A stretch of 64,000 bases of DNA from Trichococcus alkaliphilus (GTDB lineage Bacteria; Bacillota; Bacilli; Lactobacillales; Aerococcaceae), in contig NZ_PXZT01000003.1 of assembly GCF_003008695.1 (NCBI RefSeq), positions 189,439-253,438 of the forward strand. The letters run 5' to 3'. The position numbers and the translations under genes are program-made. Below are positions 30,582-40,118 of the stretch, one piece after another (the first letter of the stretch is position 1; every line of letters starts with the position of its first letter). The notes under the pieces were generated by a model, which was given only the letters and a program-made list of their open reading frames with translations, had not been told where the DNA came from and ran no database searches.

Positions 30582-31286
30582 TTAGCCTCCTAAGTAAGCT
30601 TTCTGAACTTCGTCACTTGCTAATAATTCTTCCCCGGTTCCGGTCAATACGATATTTCCCGTCTCCAATACATATCCGCGATTCGCGATTTTCAGCGCAA
30701 CGTTGGCGTTTTGTTCGATCAAGAGGATCGTCGTGCCTTGTTTCTGGATATCCTGGATGATATGGAAGATTTCCTTGATGAAGATTGGCGCCAGCCCCAT
30801 CGAAGGCTCATCCAGAAGCAACAGCTTCGGCTTCGTCATCAAAGCGCGGCCCATCGCCAACATCTGCTGTTCCCCGCCGGACAAAGTGGCCGCATCCTGA
30901 TTTTTTCTTTCGCGCAAAATCGGGAAACGTTCGAATACCGCTTCCAGATCACCGGCAAGGTTCTGTTTGTCTTTGCGGGTGAAGCTTCCCAGGTCAAGGT
31001 TTTCCTGTACGGTCAAACCTTTGAATACATGGCGGCCTTCCGGAACTTGGGCGATCCCTTGCTCAACGATTTTTCTGGTCGCCACATTATGGATAGGTTT
31101 CCCCAAATATTCGATTTCGCCTGAAGACGGTTTTACCAACCCGGAAATCGTACGCAAAATGGTGGACTTCCCTGCTCCGTTGGCTCCGATCAAAGTCACG
31201 ATTTCGCCTTCATTCACTTCAAAGCTGATATCTTTGATGGCTTGGATCATGCCATAATGCACAGATAGATTTTTTACTTTCAGCAC
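30582..31286 (-). CDS. livF: branched-chain amino acid ABC transporter, ATPase LivF
   Basis: 234 residues, typical LivF length. Walker A GANGAGKST, signature LSGGEQQMLAMGRAL, Walker B LLLLDEPSMGLAP and the H-loop region TTILLIEQN. One of the two ATPases that power uptake of Leu, Ile and Val. It begins one base after the livG stop. Confidence 0.96.
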   Translation of the reverse strand: MLKVKNLSVHYGMIQAIKDISFEVNEGEIVTLIGANGAGKSTILRTISGLVKPSSGEIEYLGKPIHNVATRKIVEQGIAQVPEGRHVFKGLTVQENLDLGSFTRKDKQNLAGDLEAVFERFPILRERKNQDAATLSGGEQQMLAMGRALMTKPKLLLLDEPSMGLAPIFIKEIFHIIQDIQKQGTTILLIEQNANVALKIANRGYVLETGNIVLTGTGEELLASDEVQKAYLGG

Positions 31287-31287
31287 G

Positions 31288-32061
31288 TTAGTCGCCTCCT
31301 AGATAAGCCTTGATTACGGCTGGATTTTTTTGGATTTCTTCCGGCGTTCCTTTGGCAAGCAGACGGCCGTATTCCAACACATAGATTCTTTCGCACACGT
31401 TCATGACCAAGGACATATCATGCTCGATCAAGACGACTGTGATTTTGAAATCTTTCTGTATTTTGCGGATCAAAGCAGTCAATTCCGCAGTCTCTTGCGG
31501 ATTCATGCCGGCTGCCGGCTCATCCAGGAATAGGATTTTCGGATTCGTCGCCAAAGCTCGGACGATTTCCAAACGACGTTGCTCGCCGTAAGGAAGATTT
31601 TTCGCCAATACATCATATTTCTTTTCCAATTCGAAAATGGCCAACAGTTCCAAAGCTTTTTCACGCATTTCTGCTTCCTTGCGGTAATAAGTCGGCGTGC
31701 GCAACAAGCTGTGGAAAGTATTCTCACCCATAGTGCTGTGCATCGCGATCAGTACATTGTCGATGACCGTCAATTCCTTGAAGAGGCGGATGTTTTGGAA
31801 GGTACGCGCCAAGCCGAGATCCGTAATTTTGTAAGGCGCTTTTCCGTTCAACAACACTTTTTTGTTGTCGATCTCCAATTCAATCGTGCCTTCTGTCGGA
31901 ACGTAAACACCGGTCAGCAAGTTGAAGAAGGTCGTTTTTCCAGCACCATTTGGACCGATCAGACCGACCAATTCATTTTCTTCGATCGCAAAATCGACAT
32001 TGGATACAGCGGCCAAACCGCCGAAGTTTTTGGTCAATTCTTTTACTTCTAATAGGCTCAT
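31288..32061 (-). CDS. livG: branched-chain amino acid ABC transporter, ATPase LivG
   Basis: 257 residues with Walker A GPNGAGKTTFF, a signature region NLPYGEQRRLEIVRAL, Walker B ILFLDEPAAGMNP and the C-terminal LAKGTPEEIQKNPAVIKAYLGG that marks the LivG/BCA subfamily. Stop and start overlap with livM. Confidence 0.96.
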   Translation of the reverse strand: MSLLEVKELTKNFGGLAAVSNVDFAIEENELVGLIGPNGAGKTTFFNLLTGVYVPTEGTIELEIDNKKVLLNGKAPYKITDLGLARTFQNIRLFKELTVIDNVLIAMHSTMGENTFHSLLRTPTYYRKEAEMREKALELLAIFELEKKYDVLAKNLPYGEQRRLEIVRALATNPKILFLDEPAAGMNPQETAELTALIRKIQKDFKITVVLIEHDMSLVMNVCERIYVLEYGRLLAKGTPEEIQKNPAVIKAYLGGD

Positions 32062-33047
32062 TATTGGACCTCCTTCTTAGCAGAATCTTTTTTCCCAAAG
32101 CGCTTCATCAAAGCGGACATCGTAAATTCACGGTTGCCCAATAATCCGCCTGGACGGAATACCATGATGGCGATGATGGCCAGAGCGTAGAAAATCATCC
32201 GCAGCTCGCCAAACGCTTGCAGATACGTATTCAGGACACCCAACACAACGGCTGCGACGACTGTGCCGGTTACACTGCCGATTCCGCCGAACACGACGAT
32301 GATCAGCACGTCGATCGATTTTTGGAAAGTGAAATCGCCCGGATTGATTACGCTGAAATAAGTGCCGTACATGGAACCGGCGATGCTGGCAGTCGCCGCA
32401 CCGATCATGAAGGCGATGACTTTGTATGTTGTTGCGTTGACACCCATCGACTCGGCAGCAATTTCATCTTCGCGGATGGCAATAGTCGCACGGCCAGGGC
32501 TGCTGTTGATGTAGTTGACTGTAAGGATGGTCGATACGATCAGTATCACGAACAAAGCCATGATGAAACCAGCATTCGATTCGAAAGGGAAAGAGATGCC
32601 GCTGATTCCGCGGGCACCATTGGTCAGTTCACCCATATTCAGAATCAGGATACGGATGATTTCAGCTACCCCCAAGGTCGCAATCGCCAAGTAGTCGCCT
32701 TTCAGACGGAGCGTCGGTATTCCGACGATCAAAGCCACGATGATGGAGATGATCATGCCCACGAACAAGCCGACAAAGAAGCCCGCCAAGCCTTCTATCA
32801 AATCGCCGATTATGGCACCACTATAGGCACCGATTGCCATAAAACCGGCATGTCCCAGTGAGAACTGGCCGGAAAATCCGATGACCAGATTCAGTCCGAT
32901 CGCCAAGATGATGTTTATCAAGATTGTAACTAAAGTTATTTGGTAGAAGGGAGAAATCATATTTGTGCTGACGCCGATGAACAGTACGACAGCCATCACA
33001 GCGATAAGAATGAGCCAACCTAGATTTGTTTTATTGAATTGTTTCAT
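32061..33047 (-). CDS. livM: branched-chain amino acid ABC transporter, permease LivM
   Basis: 328 residues from ATG 33047 (MKQFNKTNLGW), preferred because AGGTG lies 6 bases upstream; the GTG at 33056 is an alternative. About eight to ten membrane spans; GLNLVIGFSGQFSLGHAGFMAIGAY and the permease loop FMIGAATASIAGSMYG are typical. It forms the channel with LivH. Confidence 0.95.
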   Translation of the reverse strand: MKQFNKTNLGWLILIAVMAVVLFIGVSTNMISPFYQITLVTILINIILAIGLNLVIGFSGQFSLGHAGFMAIGAYSGAIIGDLIEGLAGFFVGLFVGMIISIIVALIVGIPTLRLKGDYLAIATLGVAEIIRILILNMGELTNGARGISGISFPFESNAGFIMALFVILIVSTILTVNYINSSPGRATIAIREDEIAAESMGVNATTYKVIAFMIGAATASIAGSMYGTYFSVINPGDFTFQKSIDVLIIVVFGGIGSVTGTVVAAVVLGVLNTYLQAFGELRMIFYALAIIAIMVFRPGGLLGNREFTMSALMKRFGKKDSAKKEVQ

Positions 33048-33056
33048 TTTTATCAC

Positions 33057-33935
33057 CTACACTTTCTCTTTTGTATTTTTCCCGAAGATTCCGGAAGGTT
33101 TAACGATCAGGATGATGATCAGGATCAAGTACACGACTGCATCTTTGAACATCGATCCGCCATAAGCGCTGACCAAAGTCTCGATGATTCCGATGACATA
33201 ACCGCCGACCATGGCTCCAGGGATGATGCCGATGCCGCCGAATACTGCCGCAACGAAGGCTTTCAGACCTGGTGTCACACCCATCAATGGCGAGATCGAA
33301 TTATAATAGATTCCGACCAATACACCTGCCGCTCCGGCTAAGGAAGAGCCCAGAACGAACGTAAAGGAAATGACGTTATCCACGTTGATCCCCATCAATT
33401 GTGCTGCTTCAGGATCAGTACTGACTGCCCGCATCGCTTTTCCCATCTTTGTGTACTTCACGATGACCTGCAGAGCGATCATCAGAATGACCGTCGTCAG
33501 GAAAATCAGGATCTGCTGCGAGTTGATGGTCACACCGCCGAATGTCCAATTCCGGACTATCAATGCTGTCGGGAAGGCCTTCACCTGCGGACCCATTATA
33601 TAAATCATGACATTTTGCAATAAATAAGAAACCCCGATGGCTGTAATCAGCGTCGCTACCCTTGTTGCGCCCCGCAACGGTTTGTAGGCGACCTTCTCGA
33701 TGACCACCCCTAAAATGGCACAAAAAATCATTGAAATCAGAATGGATGGGAAAAGACCAAGGCCAACGTTTTGGATCAAAGCATATCCAAGGTACGCGCC
33801 CACCATATAAATGTCCCCGTGGGCAAAGTTAATCAATTTGATGACACCGTATACCATCGTGTACCCTAGCGCAATCAAGGCGTAGATACTTCCCAACGAT
33901 ATACCGTTTATCAGCTGTTGAACTAAATTTTCCAT
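33057..33935 (-). CDS. livH: branched-chain amino acid ABC transporter, permease LivH
   Basis: 292 residues from ATG 33935 (MENLVQQLINGISLGSIYAL), with GAGAGGTG upstream; a longer frame reaches 33980. The opening, GYTMVYGVIKLINFAHGD and the C-terminal GGIGIIPGAMVGG identify LivH. The gap to livJ holds a hairpin and a possible extra -10 box, which would allow less permease than binding protein to be made. Confidence 0.95.
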   Translation of the reverse strand: MENLVQQLINGISLGSIYALIALGYTMVYGVIKLINFAHGDIYMVGAYLGYALIQNVGLGLFPSILISMIFCAILGVVIEKVAYKPLRGATRVATLITAIGVSYLLQNVMIYIMGPQVKAFPTALIVRNWTFGGVTINSQQILIFLTTVILMIALQVIVKYTKMGKAMRAVSTDPEAAQLMGINVDNVISFTFVLGSSLAGAAGVLVGIYYNSISPLMGVTPGLKAFVAAVFGGIGIIPGAMVGGYVIGIIETLVSAYGGSMFKDAVVYLILIIILIVKPSGIFGKNTKEKV

Positions 33936-33978
33936 TTTACACCTCTCTTTTCTTCTGCTGTGCAGAAGTTTTTCTTTC

Positions 33979-33984
33979 ATTATA
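33979..33984 (-). promoter_or_regulatory. possible internal promoter before livH
   Basis: A perfect TATAAT on the minus strand 44 bases before livH; the -35 (TAAACT, 17 bases away) is poor. If active it would let livHMGF be transcribed apart from livJ. Confidence 0.35.
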
Positions 33985-34052
33985 CTGTATTGTTCGCCTA
34001 TAGTTTACTATTATTCACGCACGATGAGGGATTCTCTAATGAAGAGGTTAAA

Positions 34053-34090
34053 CATAAAGAAAGGTGCTCAGCAAATTCTGCCAGCACCTC
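34053..34090 (-). terminator. hairpin between livJ and livH
   Basis: 7-bp stem AGGTGCT/AGCACCT with inner GCAG/CTG pairs and TTTCTTT on the minus strand. Probably a partial terminator that sets a higher level of binding protein. Confidence 0.7.
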
Positions 34091-34159
34091 ATTGTGTTAC
34101 TTTAGAATCAAACGGTCTATTCAGGTTTCAATGCCGCAATGTTGTGCGCCAGACTATTT

Positions 34160-35305
34160 TTATTTAGCTGGTTCCACAACAGAGTTGCCGACTTCTACAC
34201 CATCTTGTAATTCAATAACGAAAGCGGATTTGATAGGGTTGTGGTTCTCGTCAAATGAGAATGTACCCGTTACGCCTTCGAAATCTTCAGTTGCCGCTAA
34301 AGCGTCTGTAATTGCTTGAGGCTCTGTGCTGTCAGCAGTCGTGATTGCGTCGAATACTAATTGCGCAGCATCGTAAGCCAAAGCTGCGAATGAATCTGCA
34401 GGTTTGCCGTACTCTGCTTCAAAAGCAGCCAAGAATTCTTGTACTTTAGGGTCTTCACTATTCGGAGTGAAGTGGCTAGCGTAGAATACATTATCGACGT
34501 TGTCGGCACCTGCCAATTCAACCAATGTTGAGTTAGCGAAGCCATCCGGTCCTAGGATCGGTTGCGTGATTCCCATTTCGCGGGCTTGCTTGATGATCAG
34601 TCCGCCTTCTTCATAGTACCCAGGCAAGAAGATGACATCATAATCCATTTGTGCAATGTTTGTTAAGATCGCTTTGAAGTCGGTATCGCCGGCTGTGAAG
34701 TTTTCTTCCGCTACGATTTCTCCTTCAAATGTTTCTTTGAATGCATCCGACAAGCCGATTGCGTAGTCAGTGGAGTTATCCACTAAGATGACAGCTTTTG
34801 TAGCTTGCAGATCTGTTTGGGCGAATTCAGCCAAGGCTTTACCTTGGAATGAATCTTGGAAACATACGCGGAACACGTATTCCAACACGGAATCGCCATC
34901 CATAGTTACAGCATCACCTGTAGCAGCAGGAAGGATCGCTGGTACTTTTGCTCTTGTGACTGCTGGAGATTGCGCATTTGCTGCACCCGTTGTAGCAGGT
35001 CCCAGGATTGCGACAACATTATCTTCAGTAGCTAAACGAGTCGCAACCGATGTGGATTCTGAAGGCTCAGATTTATTATCGTAAGATACGTATTCAATCT
35101 GTTTGCCCAATAAACCATCTGCAGCGTTCTGTTCTGCAACTGCCATTTTGATCCCTTGATCCATCAGCGTGCCGTATGCACTCGCACCGCCTGATAATTC
35201 GAAGTTACCACCCAATTTGATTGTATCGCTCTCTTCTGTCGCGCCATTGCCGCATGCTGCAAGTACGAATACAGATGCCAAGCCCATCAATAATTTCTTT
35301 TTCAT
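34160..35305 (-). CDS. livJ: branched-chain amino acid-binding lipoprotein
   Basis: 381 residues. Signal peptide with lipobox LAAC, then a type I periplasmic-binding fold: IKLGGNFELSGGASAYG opening, AILGPATTGAANAQSPAV and GPDGFANSTLVELAG. It is the surface receptor that delivers Leu/Ile/Val (or related) to LivHM. It is first in the operon and sits behind the CodY-overlapped promoter. Confidence 0.95.
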   Translation of the reverse strand: MKKKLLMGLASVFVLAACGNGATEESDTIKLGGNFELSGGASAYGTLMDQGIKMAVAEQNAADGLLGKQIEYVSYDNKSEPSESTSVATRLATEDNVVAILGPATTGAANAQSPAVTRAKVPAILPAATGDAVTMDGDSVLEYVFRVCFQDSFQGKALAEFAQTDLQATKAVILVDNSTDYAIGLSDAFKETFEGEIVAEENFTAGDTDFKAILTNIAQMDYDVIFLPGYYEEGGLIIKQAREMGITQPILGPDGFANSTLVELAGADNVDNVFYASHFTPNSEDPKVQEFLAAFEAEYGKPADSFAALAYDAAQLVFDAITTADSTEPQAITDALAATEDFEGVTGTFSFDENHNPIKSAFVIELQDGVEVGNSVVEPAK

Positions 35306-35709
35306 CTAAATAATCCTCCCCATCTCACTATATGTTAATAATTCGTTGCAAATCCAAAGAAAAGGCCCTCATCCTTCTCCTTAAAATTTAATGTCATTAG
35401 TATAGAATATTCTGACAATTTAAGCAACCCAATTTTGGTCTTTTTTGGCAAAAAGCGAATGTTCTTTTTTTACCCTACCTCAAAAAGGCTCCGTTGCAAC
35501 AAAACCAATCAAATGACTTGCCTGACAACGGACATTTTTCGTCCAAAAACAACTGCTCCTTTTTTCTCATTTTCCGGAAAGTCATACTGAACAAAACCGC
35601 AAATTCAGGTGTATTATTTGCACAATAATACGAAAATGACTTGATTAAAATTCAAAAATGCTTATGATTGAGATATTATTTCATTTCGAGAGGAAGTGCA
35701 GTACTTACT
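35306..35709. other. divergent intergenic region, livJ and FUSC-like gene
   Basis: Contains the livJ promoter and CodY box (35399-35427) and a stretch of near-poly-A/T DNA. The 5' UTR of livJ is about 90 bases with no clear hairpin. I see no gene and no riboswitch. Confidence 0.5.
35399..35427 (-). promoter_or_regulatory. livJ promoter with CodY box
   Basis: TTGCTT (35422-35427), 17-base spacer, TATACT (35399-35404) on the minus strand. Between them lies AATTGTCAGAATATT (35406-35420), which matches the CodY box AATTTTCWGAAAATT at 13 of 15 positions. CodY bound by isoleucine/valine/leucine and GTP would cover the promoter, giving direct end-product repression of the transporter. Confidence 0.75.
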
Positions 35710-36216
35710 ATGTTCCATTTGGATAAGGAGAAGTTCCGCGTAGGCATGCGTACGACCAAATCCGGCGTTGCTGTCGGGTTTTGTGTCCTGCTGTTCAAAC
35801 TGTTGGACCGAGGTTCTCCTATGTTGGCCGGTTTGGCGGCAGTCTTTGCTTTGCGTGAAGATTGCTCGCAGTCACTCCATCATGGCATCCGTCGTGTCGG
35901 AGGCAATTCTGTCGCCGGTATCCTCGGAGTCGCCTTGATTGCCATCAAAGATTTTCTGGGACTGGATTTTTCTGTGGATTTCTTCGGTACGATCATCGCC
36001 GTCATCATCCTGATTACGGTCTGCAATGTCCTGGACATGTCGACGGCTATCGTCGGCGCGACCGCGACCTTCCTTGTCGTTTTCTACAATATAGACGACA
36101 CCGAAAAGATCACGTACGCCATCCAAAGGGTACTGGACACAGTCATCGGCACTTCCATCGCCATCGGGGTCAACTACCTGCTGCCAGGCGCGCCTCAAGC
36201 ACCATCCGAAAACTGA
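35710..36216 (+). CDS. aromatic acid exporter/FUSC-like small membrane protein
   Basis: 168 residues from ATG 35710 (MFHLDKEKFRVGMRTTKSG). The track to 35668 needs TTG. Four or five membrane helices with the conserved FRVGMRTTKSGVAVGFCVLLF and VFALREDCSQSLHHGIRRVGGN that mark the N-terminal half of DUF939/aromatic acid exporter proteins. Full-length relatives are often about 300 residues or more with a soluble tail, so this is a short form. GAGAGGAAG stands 14 bases before the ATG, a rather long spacing. Confidence 0.82.
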   Translation: MFHLDKEKFRVGMRTTKSGVAVGFCVLLFKLLDRGSPMLAGLAAVFALREDCSQSLHHGIRRVGGNSVAGILGVALIAIKDFLGLDFSVDFFGTIIAVIILITVCNVLDMSTAIVGATATFLVVFYNIDDTEKITYAIQRVLDTVIGTSIAIGVNYLLPGAPQAPSEN

Positions 36217-36228
36217 ATATCTGCAGAA

Positions 36229-36273
36229 TAAAACGCGCAAGCTGCCATCGGTTGGCCGCTTGCGCGTTTTTTC
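36229..36273. terminator. bidirectional terminator
   Basis: Perfect stem AAAACGCGCAAGC/GCTTGCGCGTTTT with T6 on the plus strand; it lies between the convergent FUSC-like and ABC permease genes. Confidence 0.88.
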
Positions 36274-36278
36274 TATGC

Positions 36279-39200
36279 TTATTCGACTGACTTGAGCGCT
36301 TCGATCATGTCCACTTGTTTCAGTTTGCGGTGCATGATCAGCATGACGACGCTTGAGAACAATAACGACAGCAGACCTGAATACAGGTAACTGATCGGCA
36401 TGATGGTCGGCGGGAACATCATGAAGTCGATTTCCACCATTTTGAGAACGACTGTGCTCAAAATTTTCCCGAGAACAAACCCGGACAAAATGCCCAGCAA
36501 GGTTAGGATCAACGACTCTCTGTAGATGTACAAGCTCACTTCCACATCGTAGAACCCCAATACTTTGATGGTCGACAGTTCTCTGATTCGCTCCGATACG
36601 TTGATGTTCGTCAGACTGTACAGGACAACGAAAGCCAAGGCAGCCGCGGACACGATCAATACCAGTGTGACGATATCAAGACTCCCCAAGGTTTCAGCGA
36701 AGCTGCGGTCGACGGAGTTGATGAATGTCACCAGCGCCACAGCCTGTTCTCCCATCGCTTCGGATCCGAATCTCCGTTCCCAACTTTCCGGTTCGTCAAA
36801 CAGCAAAAGATCGGTTGTCGGTTCCGCGGCTTGGATAAAAATCTCTTCATAAAGGGATGATGTCAAGTAAATATAGTGGTTGACGTAGTTCTCGGTGACA
36901 GCCTTGATCGGCACCTGATAGGTCTGCATTTCATCGTTGCGGATTTCGATGCTGTCCCCCGGTCCGACGCCTGCCAAATTTGCCAATTTTTCCGAGATGA
37001 CGGCTCCCTCATCAGTCAGCGCGATCGGTTCTTGGGTTGAGCGGTCACGCAGGCTGACAAAATCCGAAAGATTTTCGGTTCCCAACGGAGAAAAAACCGT
37101 GACGTTCTGCAGGTTCACACCTTTTTTATCGAGTTTATAGCTCTCCTGGACCACTTTGAGATGGTCCGTAATTTCAGGAGTCGCAGCGATCAGTTCGTCA
37201 TAAGAAGTGATGTCTTCCTCGCTTGCTTCCGGACGCATCGCCGTGATTGCATTGTAGCGCATCACCTCATTGAACTGCGTGTCCGCCAAGCCGGAGATGG
37301 AATTCTTGATGCCATATCCGGTCAGAATCAAGGCGGTACAGCCGGCCACACCCAGAATCGTCATCATATTGCGCGCTTTGTAGCGCAGCAAGTTCCGTAC
37401 CGTTATCTTTGAATTGAAGCTCAGACGATCCCAAACGAACGTCAGTCGTTCCAAAAGCACACGTTTGCCGTTCTTAGGCGCTTTCGGCCGCATCATCGCT
37501 GCTGGATTTTCCCGGAGTGACGTATGGGCAGCCCATGCGGCCGGGCCGATGGTGCAGAGCAGCGCAATAGCTATGGAAATCAGTGCGTAGGACAGGTAAT
37601 ACGTGATCTTCACGGAAGGCAGGCTGTACATGGACCCATAAGCATCAAAGATGACCGCAGGGAAAATATTGTAACCGGCCACCAAACCGAGGGATGTCCC
37701 CACAATGCAAGCAATCGCTGCATAGATCAAATATTTTTTGGCGATGTCGAAATCGCTGTAGCCAAGGCCTTTCAGCGTTCCCATCTGTTGGCGCTGTTCA
37801 TCCACCATCCGGGCCATCGTCGTGAAGCTCACCAAGGCCGCAATCAGGAAGAAAAACACCGGAAAAATTTCTGCGATGGCCGAGATGCGGTCGGCATTGT
37901 CGCGAAATTCCTGATAACCAGGATTGCCGGATCGATCCGTCACATAGTAGACAGGGTCGACCAGATCGGACAAAGCTTGTTTCGCTTCCTCGACCTGCCG
38001 TTCCCCATCGGCTATCTCGATTTCTGCATCGCCCCGCTGAGCTTTGAACGTGGCCAAGCCCTCTTGATACTCTGCTTCGCCCTGCTGGATTTCCTGCCAA
38101 GCTTCAGCAAGGGCCTGTTCACCGCTCGCACGTTGGCTTTCCAACTCGGCCCAGCCGTTGTTGATCTGTGCCTGCCCGTCCTCCAGCTGGGTCAATGCAG
38201 ACGCCAATTCCAATCTGCCGTTCTCCAATGCTGTCCCTTGTTCGGCGAACTGAGCATCTGCGGCTGCAATTTGGGCATCGGCATCGGACATGAATGCCGC
38301 AATTTTTTCTTCCAGCAGTTGTTGCTGCCTCAGCAATTCTTCTCCTCTGCCAGCCAGCTCGACGCCGGCTTCCTCCAAGAGGTGCTGTTCTTCCAATAGA
38401 GCGGCCTCTTCACTGGCCCGTTCCGTTTGGAAAGCCGCGGCAGCTCCGGTTAAGGCTTCATGCCTGCTCGTTAAGGAGGCGCCCTGTTGCTCCAACTCAC
38501 TTTGGCGGATAGCTAAATCCGCTTCGGCTTGAACCAGAGCTGCCTGCTCCGCATCCAAAGCTGCTTGTTGATCAGCGACAGCTGCCCAGCGTTCCGCAAC
38601 GCTGGGGTCCGTTTCTGGATCCAAAGCTGCCAAGGCGTCCCTTTCAGCATCGATGGCGGCTTGCCTTGCGGAGAACTCCGCTTGTTTGGTTGCTTTTTCC
38701 GTTTGGAAGGCTGTCATGTCAGCAGTGAAAATAGTCAGTTCGTTCTGATAGGCTGCCGCATCGGTCTCCAGACTCGTCTGCTCGACCAAAAGCAGTTCGC
38801 CTTTTGTGGCTAATGCGGTTGCCCGTTCTTGCAGCTCCACACCTTTGGCCTCCAGTGAGGCTTGGGTCTCTTCAACTTCGGCTTGCCCATCCATTAAAGA
38901 CTGCGCCAAATCAGCGATTTCGCGTCCTTCCGGTGTGTCGGGCAGGCTCGCCAGCAGCACCTCCAATGAAGCCGCCGCTGAAGCATCCGACCCGCTCCCT
39001 AGCAGGGAGTCTTTCTGCGACTCCCAGGCAACTTTTGCCTCATCGTAGAGCGCTTTGTTTTCCAGGTAGGTTGCCAGGCCTGCGCGGTATTCGGCCATGC
39101 CCGCGTCGATTTCGGCTTGGCTGGCGGCTAAGGTGTTCTCGGCTTTTGCGATTTCATCCAGAAACAACTGGCGATTTTCTTCATGGGTCGCTGTGCCATC

Positions 39201-40103
39201 ATCCAATTGTTGCCGGGCATCCTGAAGTTCCTGCTCGACTTCCGCAAGCTTGTCTTTCCCTTCCTGCAGTTCATCCTCCGCATCTTTGATTTCCCGCTGA
39301 CCTTCTGCTCGGATTTCGTTGATGCGTTCCAACGGTCTCCCGTTCAAGGCGAGCTCCACTTCATCGGCCAGGCTGTCCACCTGATCGTCATAGCTGTCCG
39401 TGTAGCCAATTTCCGCTGCTTCGGGAGCGATCGTCAGGTAAGCCTCCGTGTAGATGTTGCCGAGTATGTCCGAAACGGGCACGACAACGAAAGCATCCAG
39501 GCTGCCTTTCCCGACGTTCGTAGAGCCACGCATCATCGTTTCGATGTACATCGGCGAGTCGACGAAACCGACGACCGTGTATTCCTGCTCTTTCAAGGAA
39601 ATGCGATTTTCCTTTTCCTCCTCACTGAGCCCTTCTTCGGGCTCGTGGCGGAAGATGATGGTATCCCCAATCTGATAAGTGTTCATCAAATTCTGTTTCG
39701 CATCCAAGGCGATTTCCCCGCTTGTCTCCGGCAATCTGCCATCGACGAGCTCATATTCATTGACCGGATCCGCACCGCTTTGCAACGGGAAGACTTTTAC
39801 GAGAAAGTCGCTGCCGTCCATTTCGATATCCACCGTACGCATCGGATGGGCGGTCAAATCGGACGTTTCCGCCAGAATGGCGATGTCCGCTTCTTCCAAT
39901 CCGTAAGTGGACAGCACCTTCAGGTCATACAGGTTGTTTTCTTCATAATATTGGTTGGCGGTATCCAGCATATCCGGACCCGCCGCTTTGATGCCGGCAA
40001 AGAAAGCCACGCCCAACGTAATGATAGCCAATAACGCTAAGAAGCGCGCCTTACTTTTGCCTATCTCTATCCAGATGTCTTTCCATAGCGCCTTCTTCTT
40101 CAT
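36279..40103 (-). CDS. giant FtsX-type ABC permease with coiled-coil domain
   Basis: 1274 residues. N-terminal helix (about 17-37, ARFLALLAIITLGVAFFAG), an outer MacB-like domain, then from about 250 to 720 a very long Gln/Glu/Ala-rich coiled coil, then an FtsX core (EIFPVFFFLIAALVSFTTMARMVDEQRQQMGTLKGLGYSD), a second outer domain and the closing FtsX core. Two FtsX units and an extracytoplasmic coiled coil are typical of large Firmicute peptide-exporter or lipoprotein-release ABC permeases. Substrate unknown. It follows its ATPase gene by 15 bases. Confidence 0.9.
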   Translation of the reverse strand: MKKKALWKDIWIEIGKSKARFLALLAIITLGVAFFAGIKAAGPDMLDTANQYYEENNLYDLKVLSTYGLEEADIAILAETSDLTAHPMRTVDIEMDGSDFLVKVFPLQSGADPVNEYELVDGRLPETSGEIALDAKQNLMNTYQIGDTIIFRHEPEEGLSEEEKENRISLKEQEYTVVGFVDSPMYIETMMRGSTNVGKGSLDAFVVVPVSDILGNIYTEAYLTIAPEAAEIGYTDSYDDQVDSLADEVELALNGRPLERINEIRAEGQREIKDAEDELQEGKDKLAEVEQELQDARQQLDDGTATHEENRQLFLDEIAKAENTLAASQAEIDAGMAEYRAGLATYLENKALYDEAKVAWESQKDSLLGSGSDASAAASLEVLLASLPDTPEGREIADLAQSLMDGQAEVEETQASLEAKGVELQERATALATKGELLLVEQTSLETDAAAYQNELTIFTADMTAFQTEKATKQAEFSARQAAIDAERDALAALDPETDPSVAERWAAVADQQAALDAEQAALVQAEADLAIRQSELEQQGASLTSRHEALTGAAAAFQTERASEEAALLEEQHLLEEAGVELAGRGEELLRQQQLLEEKIAAFMSDADAQIAAADAQFAEQGTALENGRLELASALTQLEDGQAQINNGWAELESQRASGEQALAEAWQEIQQGEAEYQEGLATFKAQRGDAEIEIADGERQVEEAKQALSDLVDPVYYVTDRSGNPGYQEFRDNADRISAIAEIFPVFFFLIAALVSFTTMARMVDEQRQQMGTLKGLGYSDFDIAKKYLIYAAIACIVGTSLGLVAGYNIFPAVIFDAYGSMYSLPSVKITYYLSYALISIAIALLCTIGPAAWAAHTSLRENPAAMMRPKAPKNGKRVLLERLTFVWDRLSFNSKITVRNLLRYKARNMMTILGVAGCTALILTGYGIKNSISGLADTQFNEVMRYNAITAMRPEASEEDITSYDELIAATPEITDHLKVVQESYKLDKKGVNLQNVTVFSPLGTENLSDFVSLRDRSTQEPIALTDEGAVISEKLANLAGVGPGDSIEIRNDEMQTYQVPIKAVTENYVNHYIYLTSSLYEEIFIQAAEPTTDLLLFDEPESWERRFGSEAMGEQAVALVTFINSVDRSFAETLGSLDIVTLVLIVSAAALAFVVLYSLTNINVSERIRELSTIKVLGFYDVEVSLYIYRESLILTLLGILSGFVLGKILSTVVLKMVEIDFMMFPPTIMPISYLYSGLLSLLFSSVVMLIMHRKLKQVDMIEALKSVE

Positions 40104-40118
40104 CGTCGTCTCCCCCTC

